Source: Peptostreptococcus canis
Lineage (GTDB): Bacteria; Bacillota; Clostridia; Peptostreptococcales; Peptostreptococcaceae
Assembly: GCF_014229965.1 (NCBI RefSeq)
Contig: NZ_JABGBW010000002.1
Span: 428,258-492,257 of the forward strand
DNA length: 64,000 nucleotides
Reading direction: 5' to 3'
Part shown: positions 1 to 7,767 of the stretch, one piece after another
Numbering within the stretch: position 1 is the first letter of the stretch
Layout: every line of letters starts with the position of its first letter
Position numbers and translations under genes: made by a program
Notes under the pieces: model-generated
Databases searched by the model: none
Told to the model about the DNA's origin: nothing
The model's input: the letters and a program-made list of their open reading frames with translations, nothing else

Positions 1-1103
1 ACCAAGGCAGTAGTATTTTCATCCATAACTACCAATGGTTGAGATTTTCCGTCTCTACCCGTACACTCATTACTTATACCAACTACTTTAACTCCCACTT
101 CTTCTAAGGCACAAATACATCTTACATAGTCGGCATCGGGATTTCCGTAACCTTCTTCTGTTACTATAGCTCCGTCTGCCCCCAAACTTCTAGCCATGTT
201 CGCTACAAAAATAGAAGCCCTTTCTTTCTGTTCCAAACTTACATTTAAGTTAGACATTATTACACCTAAAAAGTTAATTGTTTTTCCGTGTTCTTTATAT
301 AACTCTTTTATTGTAGGGAAATTCTGTAAGTCATAAGTTGACCACTTAGATGAACAAGGCATAAAGCTTCCACCTATTATTGCACCATCCAGTACTTCAT
401 TTGGATTCATAAAACTTGGTAAATAATGATTCATATCCCATCCATATAGAAAGTCATTATATCCTAACTCTTCCATCTGAGACTGTGGCTGCATTACAAG
501 TACCACTGAAGGCAACTTGCTTATATTTTCATCTCTTTTTGTTATACCATCAAGCTCAAAGACCTCTGTTTCTTCAGGTTCTAACTCTTTTACAGTTTTT
601 GCAAGATATTCTGCAAATTTATGACACGCCCATCTTATTGCGTGATTTTTCTTTTGTTGCTCATATCTTTCAAATTCTTCATCTGTATCAATCACTAAGC
701 AAATATTGATTAGCTGAGAGTAATAAGAGTATTTCGCTCCTTCGCCCGACATATCTACAAGACCATCTCCAAAACTTCCCCAATGCATACCGACTCCCAT
801 TACTGAACACCCTTTCAATGCATGTAGTTTTCCTTCTCCGGCTCTTCTCAGATCTCCGGTTATTCCCGGAAATACCGCTTTCCCATCGACTCTTACTCTA
901 GGTTCAACGGCTTCTTTAATTGGAACGATTCTTACATCTTCCCCCGGATGAGCTATATCGATATCCATATCAGTAATATGTTCATCTGCTCTTACAAAAT
1001 CAATAGCCTCTTTCTTATTGATTGTTAAAATTCCATCTGAGAATTTTGTAGAATCGCCAAAAACGACATCTTTCACATAAAAATTACCAATCTCCAATCT
1101 CAT
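1..1103 (-). CDS. grdE: Glycine/sarcosine/betaine reductase component B proprotein (GrdE/GrdG/GrdI type), partial
   Basis: The gene is cut by the left window edge, leaving about 367 N-terminal codons of a protein that is usually about 430 residues. In this family the component B proprotein binds the amine substrate of a Stickland reductase. The chain cleaves itself before a Cys, which becomes a pyruvoyl group that forms a Schiff base with the substrate. Cys250, in SFMPCSSKW just after an LDGAIIGG segment, lies where that site is expected. A strong GGAGG lies upstream of the ATG at 1103. No thioredoxin genes precede it, unlike many grd operons, so the sarcosine (grdG) or betaine (grdI) paralogue is possible. 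The family is clear; the substrate is not. Confidence 0.85.
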   Translation of the reverse strand, partial: MRLEIGNFYVKDVVFGDSTKFSDGILTINKKEAIDFVRADEHITDMDIDIAHPGEDVRIVPIKEAVEPRVRVDGKAVFPGITGDLRRAGEGKLHALKGCSVMGVGMHWGSFGDGLVDMSGEGAKYSYYSQLINICLVIDTDEEFERYEQQKKNHAIRWACHKFAEYLAKTVKELEPEETEVFELDGITKRDENISKLPSVVLVMQPQSQMEELGYNDFLYGWDMNHYLPSFMNPNEVLDGAIIGGSFMPCSSKWSTYDLQNFPTIKELYKEHGKTINFLGVIMSNLNVSLEQKERASIFVANMARSLGADGAIVTEEGYGNPDADYVRCICALEEVGVKVVGISNECTGRDGKSQPLVVMDENTTAL

Positions 1104-1198
1104 ACTCTACCTCCACATAAAATATATTTGATTTGCAATTGTATTTTAATTGCATTTTATTTAATCAAAACTAAAAAACAAACATTTTATTACATAAA

Positions 1199-1227
1199 AT
1201 ATTATCATAACACGATTAACTTTGCAA
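1199..1227 (-). promoter_or_regulatory. Candidate sigma-A promoter of the grdE-type gene
   Basis: On the reverse strand TTGCAA and TAATAT are separated by 17 bases, giving a leader of roughly 95 bases before the ATG. The surrounding 1104-1340 stretch is otherwise AT-rich DNA in which I see no gene, riboswitch or sigma-54 site. Confidence 0.4.
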
Positions 1228-1342
1228 TATTTTTAACTAATATAATCATAGTTATTTTCTATAACAATATTAAGAATTTTCTATACAATAATCATAAAAA
1301 AAAATAGAAATTCTACAAAATTGGCATATGATATAAAAAATA

Positions 1343-1367
1343 GAGATGCATTATCTTAATACATCTC
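1343..1367 (-). terminator. Rho-independent terminator after rplT
   Basis: GAGATG and CATCTC arms with inner ATTA/TAAT pairing are followed on the reverse strand by ATTTTTT. It lies about 125 bases past the rplT stop. A shorter imperfect hairpin sits at 1452-1475 (GTGTTT with AAACAC). Confidence 0.7.
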
Positions 1368-1491
1368 CAATATAAATATAATTTAGGATATCATAACAAC
1401 ACTCTCAGTGTGAATCCGAATCCATAATATAAAATTTGTATCTAATTAATAGTGTTTGAAAGAATTTCAAAACACAATACTTCACAGTGAA

Positions 1492-1848
1492 TTAAGCTAA
1501 ATTTTTCTTAGCAACTTCTACCAACTGAGTAAAACCAGCCGGATCAGCTATAGCCATTTCTGAAAGCATTTTTCTATTCACTTCAACTCCTGCTTTCTTA
1601 AGCCCATTCATAAATTTTGAGTATGACATATCATTCATTCTACAAGCAGCATTGATTCTCTGAATCCAAAGCTTTCTGAAATCTCTTTTCTTCTGTTTTC
1701 TACCTATGTAAGCATTATTTAATGCCTTCATTACAAACTGATTTGAAGTTTTGAAAAGCTTACTTCTTGATCCCTGGTATCCTTTTGCAAGCTTTAATAC
1801 CTTTTTATGTCTTTTATGGGCATTCATACCCTTCTTTACTCTTGCCAT
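1492..1848 (-). CDS. rplT: 50S ribosomal protein L20
   Basis: The 118-residue protein is the usual length for L20 and very basic, with the family N-terminus [16 protein letters not shown] and the conserved middle part around [16 protein letters not shown]20 binds 23S rRNA early in 50S assembly. It is the last gene of the infC-rpmI-rplT operon, 23 bases after rpmI, with a GGAGG ribosome binding site. In Firmicutes L20 also represses its own operon through the leader RNA upstream of infC, and a matching leader is present here at 2690-2840. Confidence 0.97.
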   Translation of the reverse strand: MARVKKGMNAHKRHKKVLKLAKGYQGSRSKLFKTSNQFVMKALNNAYIGRKQKKRDFRKLWIQRINAACRMNDMSYSKFMNGLKKAGVEVNRKMLSEMAIADPAGFTQLVEVAKKNLA

Positions 1849-1871
1849 TTTTAATCCTCCGTATCTTTATC

Positions 1872-2069
1872 TTACTTATATGGTAATAATTGTGCTATTC
1901 TCTTTGCATCTCCGTCACTAACTAGTGTAGACTGTCTTAAATTCATTTTAGTCTTAGGTGACTTCTTTGTAAGTATATGACTCTTATAAGCCTTTGCTCT
2001 CTTTAGCTTTCCGCTTCCTGTTCTTTTTAATCTTTTTGCTGCACCTCTATGTGTTTTCATCTTTGGCAT
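1872..2069 (-). CDS. rpmI: 50S ribosomal protein L35
   Basis: The 65-residue basic protein begins [21 protein letters not shown], as L35 proteins do, and ends in the typical AQLLPYK-like tail. It is a small structural protein of the 50S subunit. It lies between infC and rplT in the standard order, with an AGGAGG ribosome binding site. Confidence 0.97.
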   Translation of the reverse strand: MPKMKTHRGAAKRLKRTGSGKLKRAKAYKSHILTKKSPKTKMNLRQSTLVSDGDAKRIAQLLPYK

Positions 2070-2095
2070 AACAAAATCCTCCTCTCAAAAATTAT

Positions 2096-2605
2096 CTATT
2101 TCTTTGGATCTATAATTGCAACCATATTATTCCCTTCAAATTTAGGGGCCTTTGTTGGTTCTCCAAACTCTTTTAACATTCCGATAAAGTTCATCATTAC
2201 TTCTTTACCGATATCTTTATGACCTAGCTCTCTACCTCTAAATCTAAGTTCAACCTTTACTTTATCTCCTTTTTGAAGAAACTTCGCAGCCTGATTTGCC
2301 TTAGTCTTTAGATCATTATCACCAATTCCCGGTCTAAGTCTCACTTCTTTTACATTAACAGTCTTCTGTTTTTTCTTTGCTTCCTTTTCTTTTCTAGCCT
2401 GTTCATATTTATACTTACCATAATCCATTATTCTACAAACAGGTGGCTCAGCGTTTGGCGATATCAATGCAAGATCCAGGTTTTTATCACTTGCTATTTC
2501 TAAAGCCTGTTTTGATGACATTATACCTAACTGTTCTCCAGTTTCTGATAATAACCTCACTTCTTTTACATTGATTTCTTCATTAATTGCTAGTTCTTTA
2601 CTAAT
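2096..2605 (-). CDS. infC: Translation initiation factor IF-3 (AUU start)
   Basis: IF3 binds the 30S subunit, proofreads the start codon and prevents early subunit joining. The sequence shows the N-terminal domain (ISKELAINEEI, then EVRLLSETGEQLGIM), the lysine-rich linker around residues 75-90 and the C-terminal domain with VELRFRGRELGHKDIG. A longer frame opens at a GTG at 2614, but that GTG lies inside the Shine-Dalgarno element AGAGGTG. The next family-consistent start is AUU at 2605-2603, about six bases from it, giving 169 residues. An AUU start is a known autoregulatory feature of infC. The gene leads the infC-rpmI-rplT operon. Confidence 0.95.
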   Translation of the reverse strand: MSKELAINEEINVKEVRLLSETGEQLGIMSSKQALEIASDKNLDLALISPNAEPPVCRIMDYGKYKYEQARKEKEAKKKQKTVNVKEVRLRPGIGDNDLKTKANQAAKFLQKGDKVKVELRFRGRELGHKDIGKEVMMNFIGMLKEFGEPTKAPKFEGNNMVAIIDPKK

Positions 2606-2689
2606 ACAGAACACCTCTACTTTCCGTTAATAACTAAATTCCATTTTAGAATACTTAGCGCCACAAGTGGCTTGTCTATCAAAATCTCC

Positions 2690-2840
2690 TTGGGTAAAAC
2701 CCAAATAAAAAAAGACGGATTATAAAATCCGTCATAAGCTCTAAAACAGGCAACAAAATTACGTTGCTACAAAACTTATCAACCTTACTAAGCTCTGCCG
2801 TAAGGTGAGAACGGATTCTACTTCTTTTTGCTACCTGTTC
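2690..2840 (-). ncRNA. L20-type ribosomal leader with attenuator upstream of infC
   Basis: The untranslated leader of infC contains a strong terminator hairpin at 2714-2733 (GACGGATT / AATCCGTC) followed on the reverse strand by seven T. Upstream at about 2806-2818 is a second copy of AATCCGT, which could pair with the terminator arm and form the alternative fold. This is the arrangement of the Firmicute L20 autogenous leader. A further small hairpin (GCCAC / GTGGC) lies at about 2660-2672. Identification rests on position and structure. Confidence 0.75.
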
Positions 2841-2869
2841 AGTATATCCTATATACAACTTAATGTCAA
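2841..2869 (-). promoter_or_regulatory. Strong sigma-A promoter of infC-rpmI-rplT
   Basis: A perfect -35 TTGACA and a -10 TATACT with a 17-base spacer on the reverse strand. Transcription would start near 2834, at the head of the L20-type leader. From 2870 to 3015 I see nothing else. Confidence 0.85.
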
Positions 2870-3015
2870 GGACATTTAATATTTTTTTCATAATTAGCTT
2901 CTTAACTGTCAACAAATATGTTACATTCTAGAAAGTAGCCATATAATTCATAAATATTTTAATAACTTCTGTGCTATTACTTCTTGTCACCACTTACTTA
3001 ACATATTAATATGAA

Positions 3016-3651
3016 CTAATCTAGAATATATTCTTCCGGAATTGATTCTCCCGGTCTTATGACACATCTTACCCATTCCTTCTTTATTTCCCATATATTT
3101 GCCTGTATTGCAAATATATTCCAATCACTTATTTCAAAAATTCTTATCCAACTGTCCTTTATTCTTTTCTCTTCCAAAGGATACATTCTGGAATATCTTC
3201 CTTGAATAAATTCAAATGAATTGTTAAAACCTTTTGACCTTATCTCATCTTGATATTTTTTTAAGTCAATATCATCCTTAGGTACATAATGTAAATTCAG
3301 AACATAGTCCCATTTGCTACCATCAAAATACATTATTTCCTCATTAGGAACTTCTAAGACATATGCCACTTCTCCTTCATATGGTCTCATACAATTTCTA
3401 GCACTGACAGAACACCAAATTTGATAATCAACATCATCAGGCTTTTTGCTTCTTTTTTTTGCCTCATTTACAAACCAATCATAACATTTCAAAAAAAATG
3501 GTGATATATCCTGCATATGCTCCTGGATATATTCTTTTTTATTAACAAATCTTCCTTTATTCTTTAATATCTCTAGTGATCTTTCATCCTGACTTGTAAA
3601 AAGTATCGTTGTTTCACCTTTGTTATAGGGATTATTGAATGTAGCTGTCAT
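3016..3651 (-). CDS. DUF3841-like protein of unknown function
   Basis: The 211-residue soluble protein has no signal peptide or membrane segment. It shows the pattern I associate with DUF3841: an N-terminal ILFTSQDERSLEILKNKG stretch, then CYDWFVNEAKKRSKKP, then YQIWCSVSA, followed by many aromatic residues. The function of that family is not known to me. It sits alone between yeiH and the infC operon, with a GGAGG ribosome binding site just before the ATG at 3651. The hairpin at 3680-3712 separates it from yeiH, so it may have its own promoter. Confidence 0.6.
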   Translation of the reverse strand: MTATFNNPYNKGETTILFTSQDERSLEILKNKGRFVNKKEYIQEHMQDISPFFLKCYDWFVNEAKKRSKKPDDVDYQIWCSVSARNCMRPYEGEVAYVLEVPNEEIMYFDGSKWDYVLNLHYVPKDDIDLKKYQDEIRSKGFNNSFEFIQGRYSRMYPLEEKRIKDSWIRIFEISDWNIFAIQANIWEIKKEWVRCVIRPGESIPEEYILD

Positions 3652-3679
3652 AGTAACCTCCCGAAAAATATAATTATAT

Positions 3680-3712
3680 TGAAGATTATATTATATAATA
3701 ATATAATCTTCA
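3680..3712. terminator. Long AT-rich hairpin between yeiH and the DUF3841 gene
   Basis: TGAAGATTATATTAT and its exact complement ATAATATAATCTTCA are separated by three bases, giving a 15-bp stem. It starts 7 bases past the yeiH stop. The T-tract is weak on either side, so termination is plausible but not certain. Confidence 0.5.
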
Positions 3713-3719
3713 GCTATTT

Positions 3720-4772
3720 TTATAAAAGACCTGTCATTTTCTGCATTAATAAACTTACAATTATAATACCAATCCAACAACACATCCCCAGAGCCAGTGG
3801 TTTTCCTCCCGTTTTAATTAACTTTACAATATTAGTATTCAAACCAATAGCCCCCATTGCCATTATTATAAAGAACTTGCTTATTTTTTTCATTAAAATA
3901 AAAAATTGAGGAATTACATTTGTTACTGCTTCACCGGTATTTCCGGAATCGATCATATACTGTACAATAGTTGTCAAAATTGAACAAAAAACAAAATATA
4001 TTATAAAACTTGGAACCATTTTATGAATTTTAAACTTTTTATTGCCAATCTGCTCTGATTTTCTTTTATTTTCGTAAAGTGACAAGAAAAAAGTGATTGG
4101 AATTATCGCCAAAGTCCTCGTCAATTTTACTACTGTAGCAGAATCTAATACCATTGTTCCCGTATTGTGTATACTATCCCAAGATGATGCAGCTGCCGTT
4201 ACAGATGAAGTATCATTTACTGCAGTGCCCGCAAATACGGCAAACCCCTGGTTTGATAAACCTATAATATCCCCTAATGTTGGAAACACTATGGCTGCTA
4301 TAATATTAAATAAAAATATAACAGATATGGCTTGAGCTATTTCATCACTGTCAGCCTCTATAACAGGTGCAGTCGCGGCAATAGCAGAACCTCCACAAAT
4401 AGATGAGCCTACACCTACCAATACGGATATTTTTCTAGGTATATTGAATAATTTACATATAATAAAAGAAATAATAAGTGATGTCATAATCGTGGAGATA
4501 ATTATAGGAAGAGAACTCCTACCTACACTTATAATTACTTGTAAATTTAATCCAAATCCCAATAATATCACTGCATATTGCAAAACCTTCTTTGATACAA
4601 AATTTATACCTTCCTGATAAACATTCTTTCTATCCTTAATTATCAATGATATTATAATTCCTATTATTATGGAGAATACGGGTCCCCCTATTATCGGTAA
4701 TAACTTTCCCAAATACCATGCCGGTATAGCCATTATAAAACAAAAAATAATTCCTTTGATTTTTTTACTCAA
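3720..4772 (-). CDS. YeiH/UPF0324 family membrane transporter (putative sulfate-type exporter)
   Basis: The 350-residue polytopic membrane protein has about ten hydrophobic segments. It has the family's early GGPVFSIIIGIIISLI segment, the central VGVGSSICGGSAIAATAPVI motif, and FAGTAVNDTSSVTAAASSW. Members are annotated as putative sulfate or sulfonate exporters; direct evidence for a substrate is thin. It is a single gene in its own transcription unit, with an AGGAGG ribosome binding site and no neighbour that hints at the substrate. Confidence 0.85.
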   Translation of the reverse strand: MSKKIKGIIFCFIMAIPAWYLGKLLPIIGGPVFSIIIGIIISLIIKDRKNVYQEGINFVSKKVLQYAVILLGFGLNLQVIISVGRSSLPIIISTIMTSLIISFIICKLFNIPRKISVLVGVGSSICGGSAIAATAPVIEADSDEIAQAISVIFLFNIIAAIVFPTLGDIIGLSNQGFAVFAGTAVNDTSSVTAAASSWDSIHNTGTMVLDSATVVKLTRTLAIIPITFFLSLYENKRKSEQIGNKKFKIHKMVPSFIIYFVFCSILTTIVQYMIDSGNTGEAVTNVIPQFFILMKKISKFFIIMAMGAIGLNTNIVKLIKTGGKPLALGMCCWIGIIIVSLLMQKMTGLL

Positions 4773-4903
4773 TTTAATACCTCCTAAAATATTTTATTAA
4801 TATATCAAACTACTAATAATAAACCTTTTTTATATTTTACCAAAGATAATTATATTATATATTCTTATTATATTGTACATTTTAGAATATATAATATCAA
4901 TAC

Positions 4904-4959
4904 TTTATAAAAATAAAAAATACCAATTAACTTGAATTGGTATTTTTTATTTTTATAAA
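4904..4959. terminator. Perfect 25-bp hairpin, bidirectional terminator
   Basis: TTTATAAAAATAAAAAATAC and the next five bases are exactly complementary to the downstream arm, with a 6-base loop. The A-rich and T-rich outer parts of the stem supply a T-tract in both directions. It closes the propeller-peptide-thioredoxin transcription unit on the reverse strand. Confidence 0.8.
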
Positions 4960-5001
4960 ATATTGATGTACCTAAATCTATAAATCCATTTATTAAATAG
5001 C

Positions 5002-6033
5002 TTATTCAACTTTTTCAAATATATATATTTCATTTGGAATGAATGATGATATATATATTCTGCTATTATTATGATCTATACATCTACTCTCATCAATTAT
5101 ATTCTGTAATTTAATATCAGTATCTATAGTGCCTATATATTTTCCATTTTTACTAAATATATTTACAGAACAAAATGATTCTGAAATAGCAATAATTTTG
5201 TCATCAAAAAAAATAAAATCACTTATACACATACCAATTGGTAATTCACATTCATTTCTAAATGTTAAATCATCTCCATCAATAAAAAATAAACTATTAG
5301 TGCCAGTTCTATATTCAATAATATCATCATCCTTTTTATAGGATTTTACAAGCTTATTTATAGCATATATTTTATCCTCATAAGATATTATTGGACCAAA
5401 AAAATTATCACCCAAATTACTTATTTGATTTGTATCAAAATCATAATATATGACTCTATCATTTTCATTATATGATAGACCATTTAAATAAATCCCTTGC
5501 TTATTAACATCCATATAAGTCAGTAAATATTCATTATCCTTTTTTAAATTATTTGCTATATCAATTTTTATATCATCAATATATTTCAAGTTTTCATCTA
5601 AAACCTTTACTCTATAATTCCCTGCATCCAACACATACACTTTATTATTGTACTCTTTTATTTTACTTGGTCTAGTAAATTCTAATTCACCATCACCTTT
5701 TCTGCCGATTTCATCAATAAAGTCTCCTTGATAATTAATTCTAACCAGCCTATCATTCTTTTCATCAGAAATTAATATATCATCTTTTCTACACAATATC
5801 CCATTTATTTTCCCAACTTTGTCTATTTTTATTTTTTTTGTTTTATATCCTTTTATTAAATTTATTTCGAATTTATCAAGACTTTGCATTTTATTATCTA
5901 AATCACTTGATAAAAAAATTGGTAACTCTTTAGACTTTTCTTCATCATATTGTTTATCATATTCACTACCCACAGTACAAGCACATAATAGTAAAGGAAC
6001 TATACATAAAGCTATTTTTTTTGTTATTTTCAT
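5002..6033 (-). CDS. NHL-like / six-bladed beta-propeller lipoprotein
   Basis: The 343-residue protein has a lipoprotein signal peptide: a basic start, a hydrophobic core and the lipobox LCAC, with Cys19 as the lipidation site. After a charged linker the chain is a series of beta-rich repeats of the type ILISDEKNDRLVRIN..GDFIDEIG and VYVLDAGNYRVKVLDENLKYI, as in NHL or 6-bladed beta-propeller proteins. It should sit on the outside of the cytoplasmic membrane and bind a ligand or protein. It is the last gene of a three-gene unit with the small Cys-rich peptide and the tandem thioredoxin protein. The specific function is unknown; partner binding or immunity are guesses. Confidence 0.7.
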   Translation of the reverse strand: MKITKKIALCIVPLLLCACTVGSEYDKQYDEEKSKELPIFLSSDLDNKMQSLDKFEINLIKGYKTKKIKIDKVGKINGILCRKDDILISDEKNDRLVRINYQGDFIDEIGRKGDGELEFTRPSKIKEYNNKVYVLDAGNYRVKVLDENLKYIDDIKIDIANNLKKDNEYLLTYMDVNKQGIYLNGLSYNENDRVIYYDFDTNQISNLGDNFFGPIISYEDKIYAINKLVKSYKKDDDIIEYRTGTNSLFFIDGDDLTFRNECELPIGMCISDFIFFDDKIIAISESFCSVNIFSKNGKYIGTIDTDIKLQNIIDESRCIDHNNSRIYISSFIPNEIYIFEKVE

Positions 6034-6199
6034 TTTTTCTCCTTATACAATTTAAGAATATAAAATTAGGGACTCAATCAATTTCATTTCTAAACACCAA
6101 TTAGATATTTATTTCTATTATTTACTTAAGATTTTAACACCATATATACAATTATTTACTGCTATATTGCTTCTATTCTTGTAGTTATTATTTCATTCA

Positions 6200-6472
6200 C
6201 TAAACACAACCTAAAAAAACAGTTTTATATTTATACTCATAGTAAATAGAACCATTATTTCTTAAGCATTTTCTTCTATACTTATCTTGTCTCACTTTCC
6301 TTCTTAGTTTACCTCCTGGACAATACGTATTTGTGACATATGGTTTACCAGTTGATATACGCTGCCATGCACTACAACCCACAGCATTTATGTCTCCGAA
6401 TGAAAGTACAGATATTACTACAAGTGCCATAACTAAACCTATTATTCTTTTTAAATATATTTTTTTCTTCAT
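6200..6472 (-). CDS. Small secreted cationic four-cysteine peptide, unknown family
   Basis: The 90-residue precursor has a good ribosome binding site (AGGAGG, 7 bases before the ATG). It begins with basic residues and a hydrophobic core (about 11-25), then a likely signal peptidase site after DINA at residue 30. The mature part, about 60 residues, has Cys at 33, 51, 69 and 89, spaced 18, 18 and 20, and about 14 Lys/Arg against 2 acidic residues. This looks like a secreted disulfide peptide. The adjacent upstream gene encodes a membrane protein with two CXXC thioredoxin-like domains, which could form or reshuffle its disulfides. I do not recognise the family; an antimicrobial or signalling role is inference. 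Confidence 0.65.
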   Translation of the reverse strand: MKKKIYLKRIIGLVMALVVISVLSFGDINAVGCSAWQRISTGKPYVTNTYCPGGKLRRKVRQDKYRRKCLRNNGSIYYEYKYKTVFLGCV

Positions 6473-6511
6473 AGAAACACCTCCTAAAATTTTTGAGTCC
6501 CTAAATTAAAA

Positions 6512-7336
6512 CTATTTTAGCTCTTTTAATAATTGCTCATCATCTGTTTTTCTTATTATTTTATATTTATCTCTATCAAATTTAATAAAAGTCGGATACC
6601 AATCTATATCATATATATTCGCAAAAACGTTTTCATAGTCAATTATTTTTTTTTCATCGTTTGAATCACTTGTATATATAGTTACAACTTTATTTTCTTT
6701 TACTATCCCTTCTTTATTTAACATCATTTTAGCTTTCTTACAATCTGAACACCCTTCCATAGAGAAAAAAACAATCTTTTTTCCATTATATTTATGTTCA
6801 ATATTTCTAATATAATTATTGGATGAAGATATTAATTTATCTTTTCCTATTTCTTCAAGCATAAAAGTTCTTTTTATAATTTCTTCAGCTTCACTTGTTT
6901 TAAAAATAATTTTATCACCATCTAATAATATATACATAGGTAATTCATCTTTGAATTCTGAGTCAATTAAATAATAACTCATATTTTTCACTTTATTATT
7001 TAACTGATTTTCATTAGCCTTTCTATCCCACAATATAACAACTTCAACCCCTATTGGTTTGTATATTTCACTTACCCTTTCTATAAAAGGCATTTTTTTA
7101 TAACATTCCATACACTTTGATTTTGTTACAAATATTATTTTATATCTTGTCTTTAAATCTTTTATTTCGATATTTTTATCATTATATCCAGCATTTCGAA
7201 CCTGAACAAAATTTGTAATATTATTTAATTCAATATTTTTTTTGTGTTTTTTTTCACTAACAATAAAAAACACTATAATTATGACAATAATACATATTAT
7301 AAGAATAAAAATTCTATTATTTTCTTTGATTTTCAT
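6512..7336 (-). CDS. Membrane-anchored tandem thioredoxin-like protein
   Basis: The 274-residue protein has an N-terminal membrane anchor (about residues 9-26) and two thioredoxin-like domains facing outward. Domain one has KCMEC (Cys75, Cys78) and a cis-Pro candidate in ELPMYILLDG. Domain two has EGCSDCK (Cys196, Cys199) and YPTFIKFD. Both keep the CXXC and cis-Pro features of thiol-disulfide oxidoreductases, but with unusual dipeptides (ME, SD) rather than GP or PH. It is first in the unit with the four-Cys peptide, only 39 bases upstream of that gene, so a role in that peptide's disulfide chemistry is a reasonable inference. Confidence 0.7.
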   Translation of the reverse strand: MKIKENNRIFILIICIIVIIIVFFIVSEKKHKKNIELNNITNFVQVRNAGYNDKNIEIKDLKTRYKIIFVTKSKCMECYKKMPFIERVSEIYKPIGVEVVILWDRKANENQLNNKVKNMSYYLIDSEFKDELPMYILLDGDKIIFKTSEAEEIIKRTFMLEEIGKDKLISSSNNYIRNIEHKYNGKKIVFFSMEGCSDCKKAKMMLNKEGIVKENKVVTIYTSDSNDEKKIIDYENVFANIYDIDWYPTFIKFDRDKYKIIRKTDDEQLLKELK

Positions 7337-7373
7337 ATTAAACCTCCGTATTCAATTAAATATATTTACATAC

Positions 7374-7402
7374 ATTATAGAATGAAAATCATTTTATTGC
7401 AA
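7374..7402 (-). promoter_or_regulatory. Candidate promoter of the thioredoxin-peptide-propeller unit
   Basis: TTGCAA and a perfect TATAAT are separated by 17 bases on the reverse strand, about 37 bases before the ATG. The spacer holds a small dyad, AATGA-AAA-TCATT, which could be an operator. It does not match a full Fur box. Confidence 0.6.
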
Positions 7403-7675
7403 TACTTTTTTTGATTTTTCTTTTTTTTAAAAAAATTCTGATTTTTTATAATCACTCTATATTACATTAAAACAGAAATAAATATAATTTTTCTATAAAA
7501 TTATTTATAAAAAAATATTTTTCTAAAAAAGATTATTATTAATTTAATTATTTTTTTAAAAAACAGCTATTTAATATAAAAAAATAAAATCTTATTAAAA
7601 TATTAACATAATAGAAACAATATACAAAATAATTCTCTAAATAACCTATCGTAAATTCGATAAAACTCAAAAAAA
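7403..7675. other. AT-rich intergenic region without a recognisable gene
   Basis: About 270 bases dominated by A and T runs, with stops in every frame. I see no promoter, RNA gene or repeat unit that I can support. Confidence 0.5.
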
Positions 7676-7714
7676 ACAGAGAGATGATACTTGTTAAGTA
7701 TCAATCTCTCCTGT
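7676..7714 (-). terminator. Terminator of the prd operon after the TSUP gene
   Basis: A long hairpin with GAGAGAT and ATACTT paired to AAGTAT and ATCTCTC, followed on the reverse strand by TTTTTTTT. It ends the transcript that carries the prd genes and the permease. Confidence 0.85.
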
Positions 7715-7767
7715 TTAATAATGTTTATTATTTTTAATAAAATATAAGTATCAAAATATTCGAACTA

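Noticed and set aside
416-709. Forward frame inside the grdE-type gene, and many similar frames opposite real genes
   Set aside because: They are antisense shadows of well supported genes, without ribosome binding sites or recognisable domains.
1320-1340. TTGGCAT resembling a sigma-54 -24 element near the grdE-type promoter
   Set aside because: It is on the wrong strand for the gene and has no TTGC-type -12 element at the right distance.
2679-2915. A 78-codon reverse frame upstream of infC
   Set aside because: It runs through the promoter, the leader terminator and the structured L20-type leader, and has no protein-like composition.
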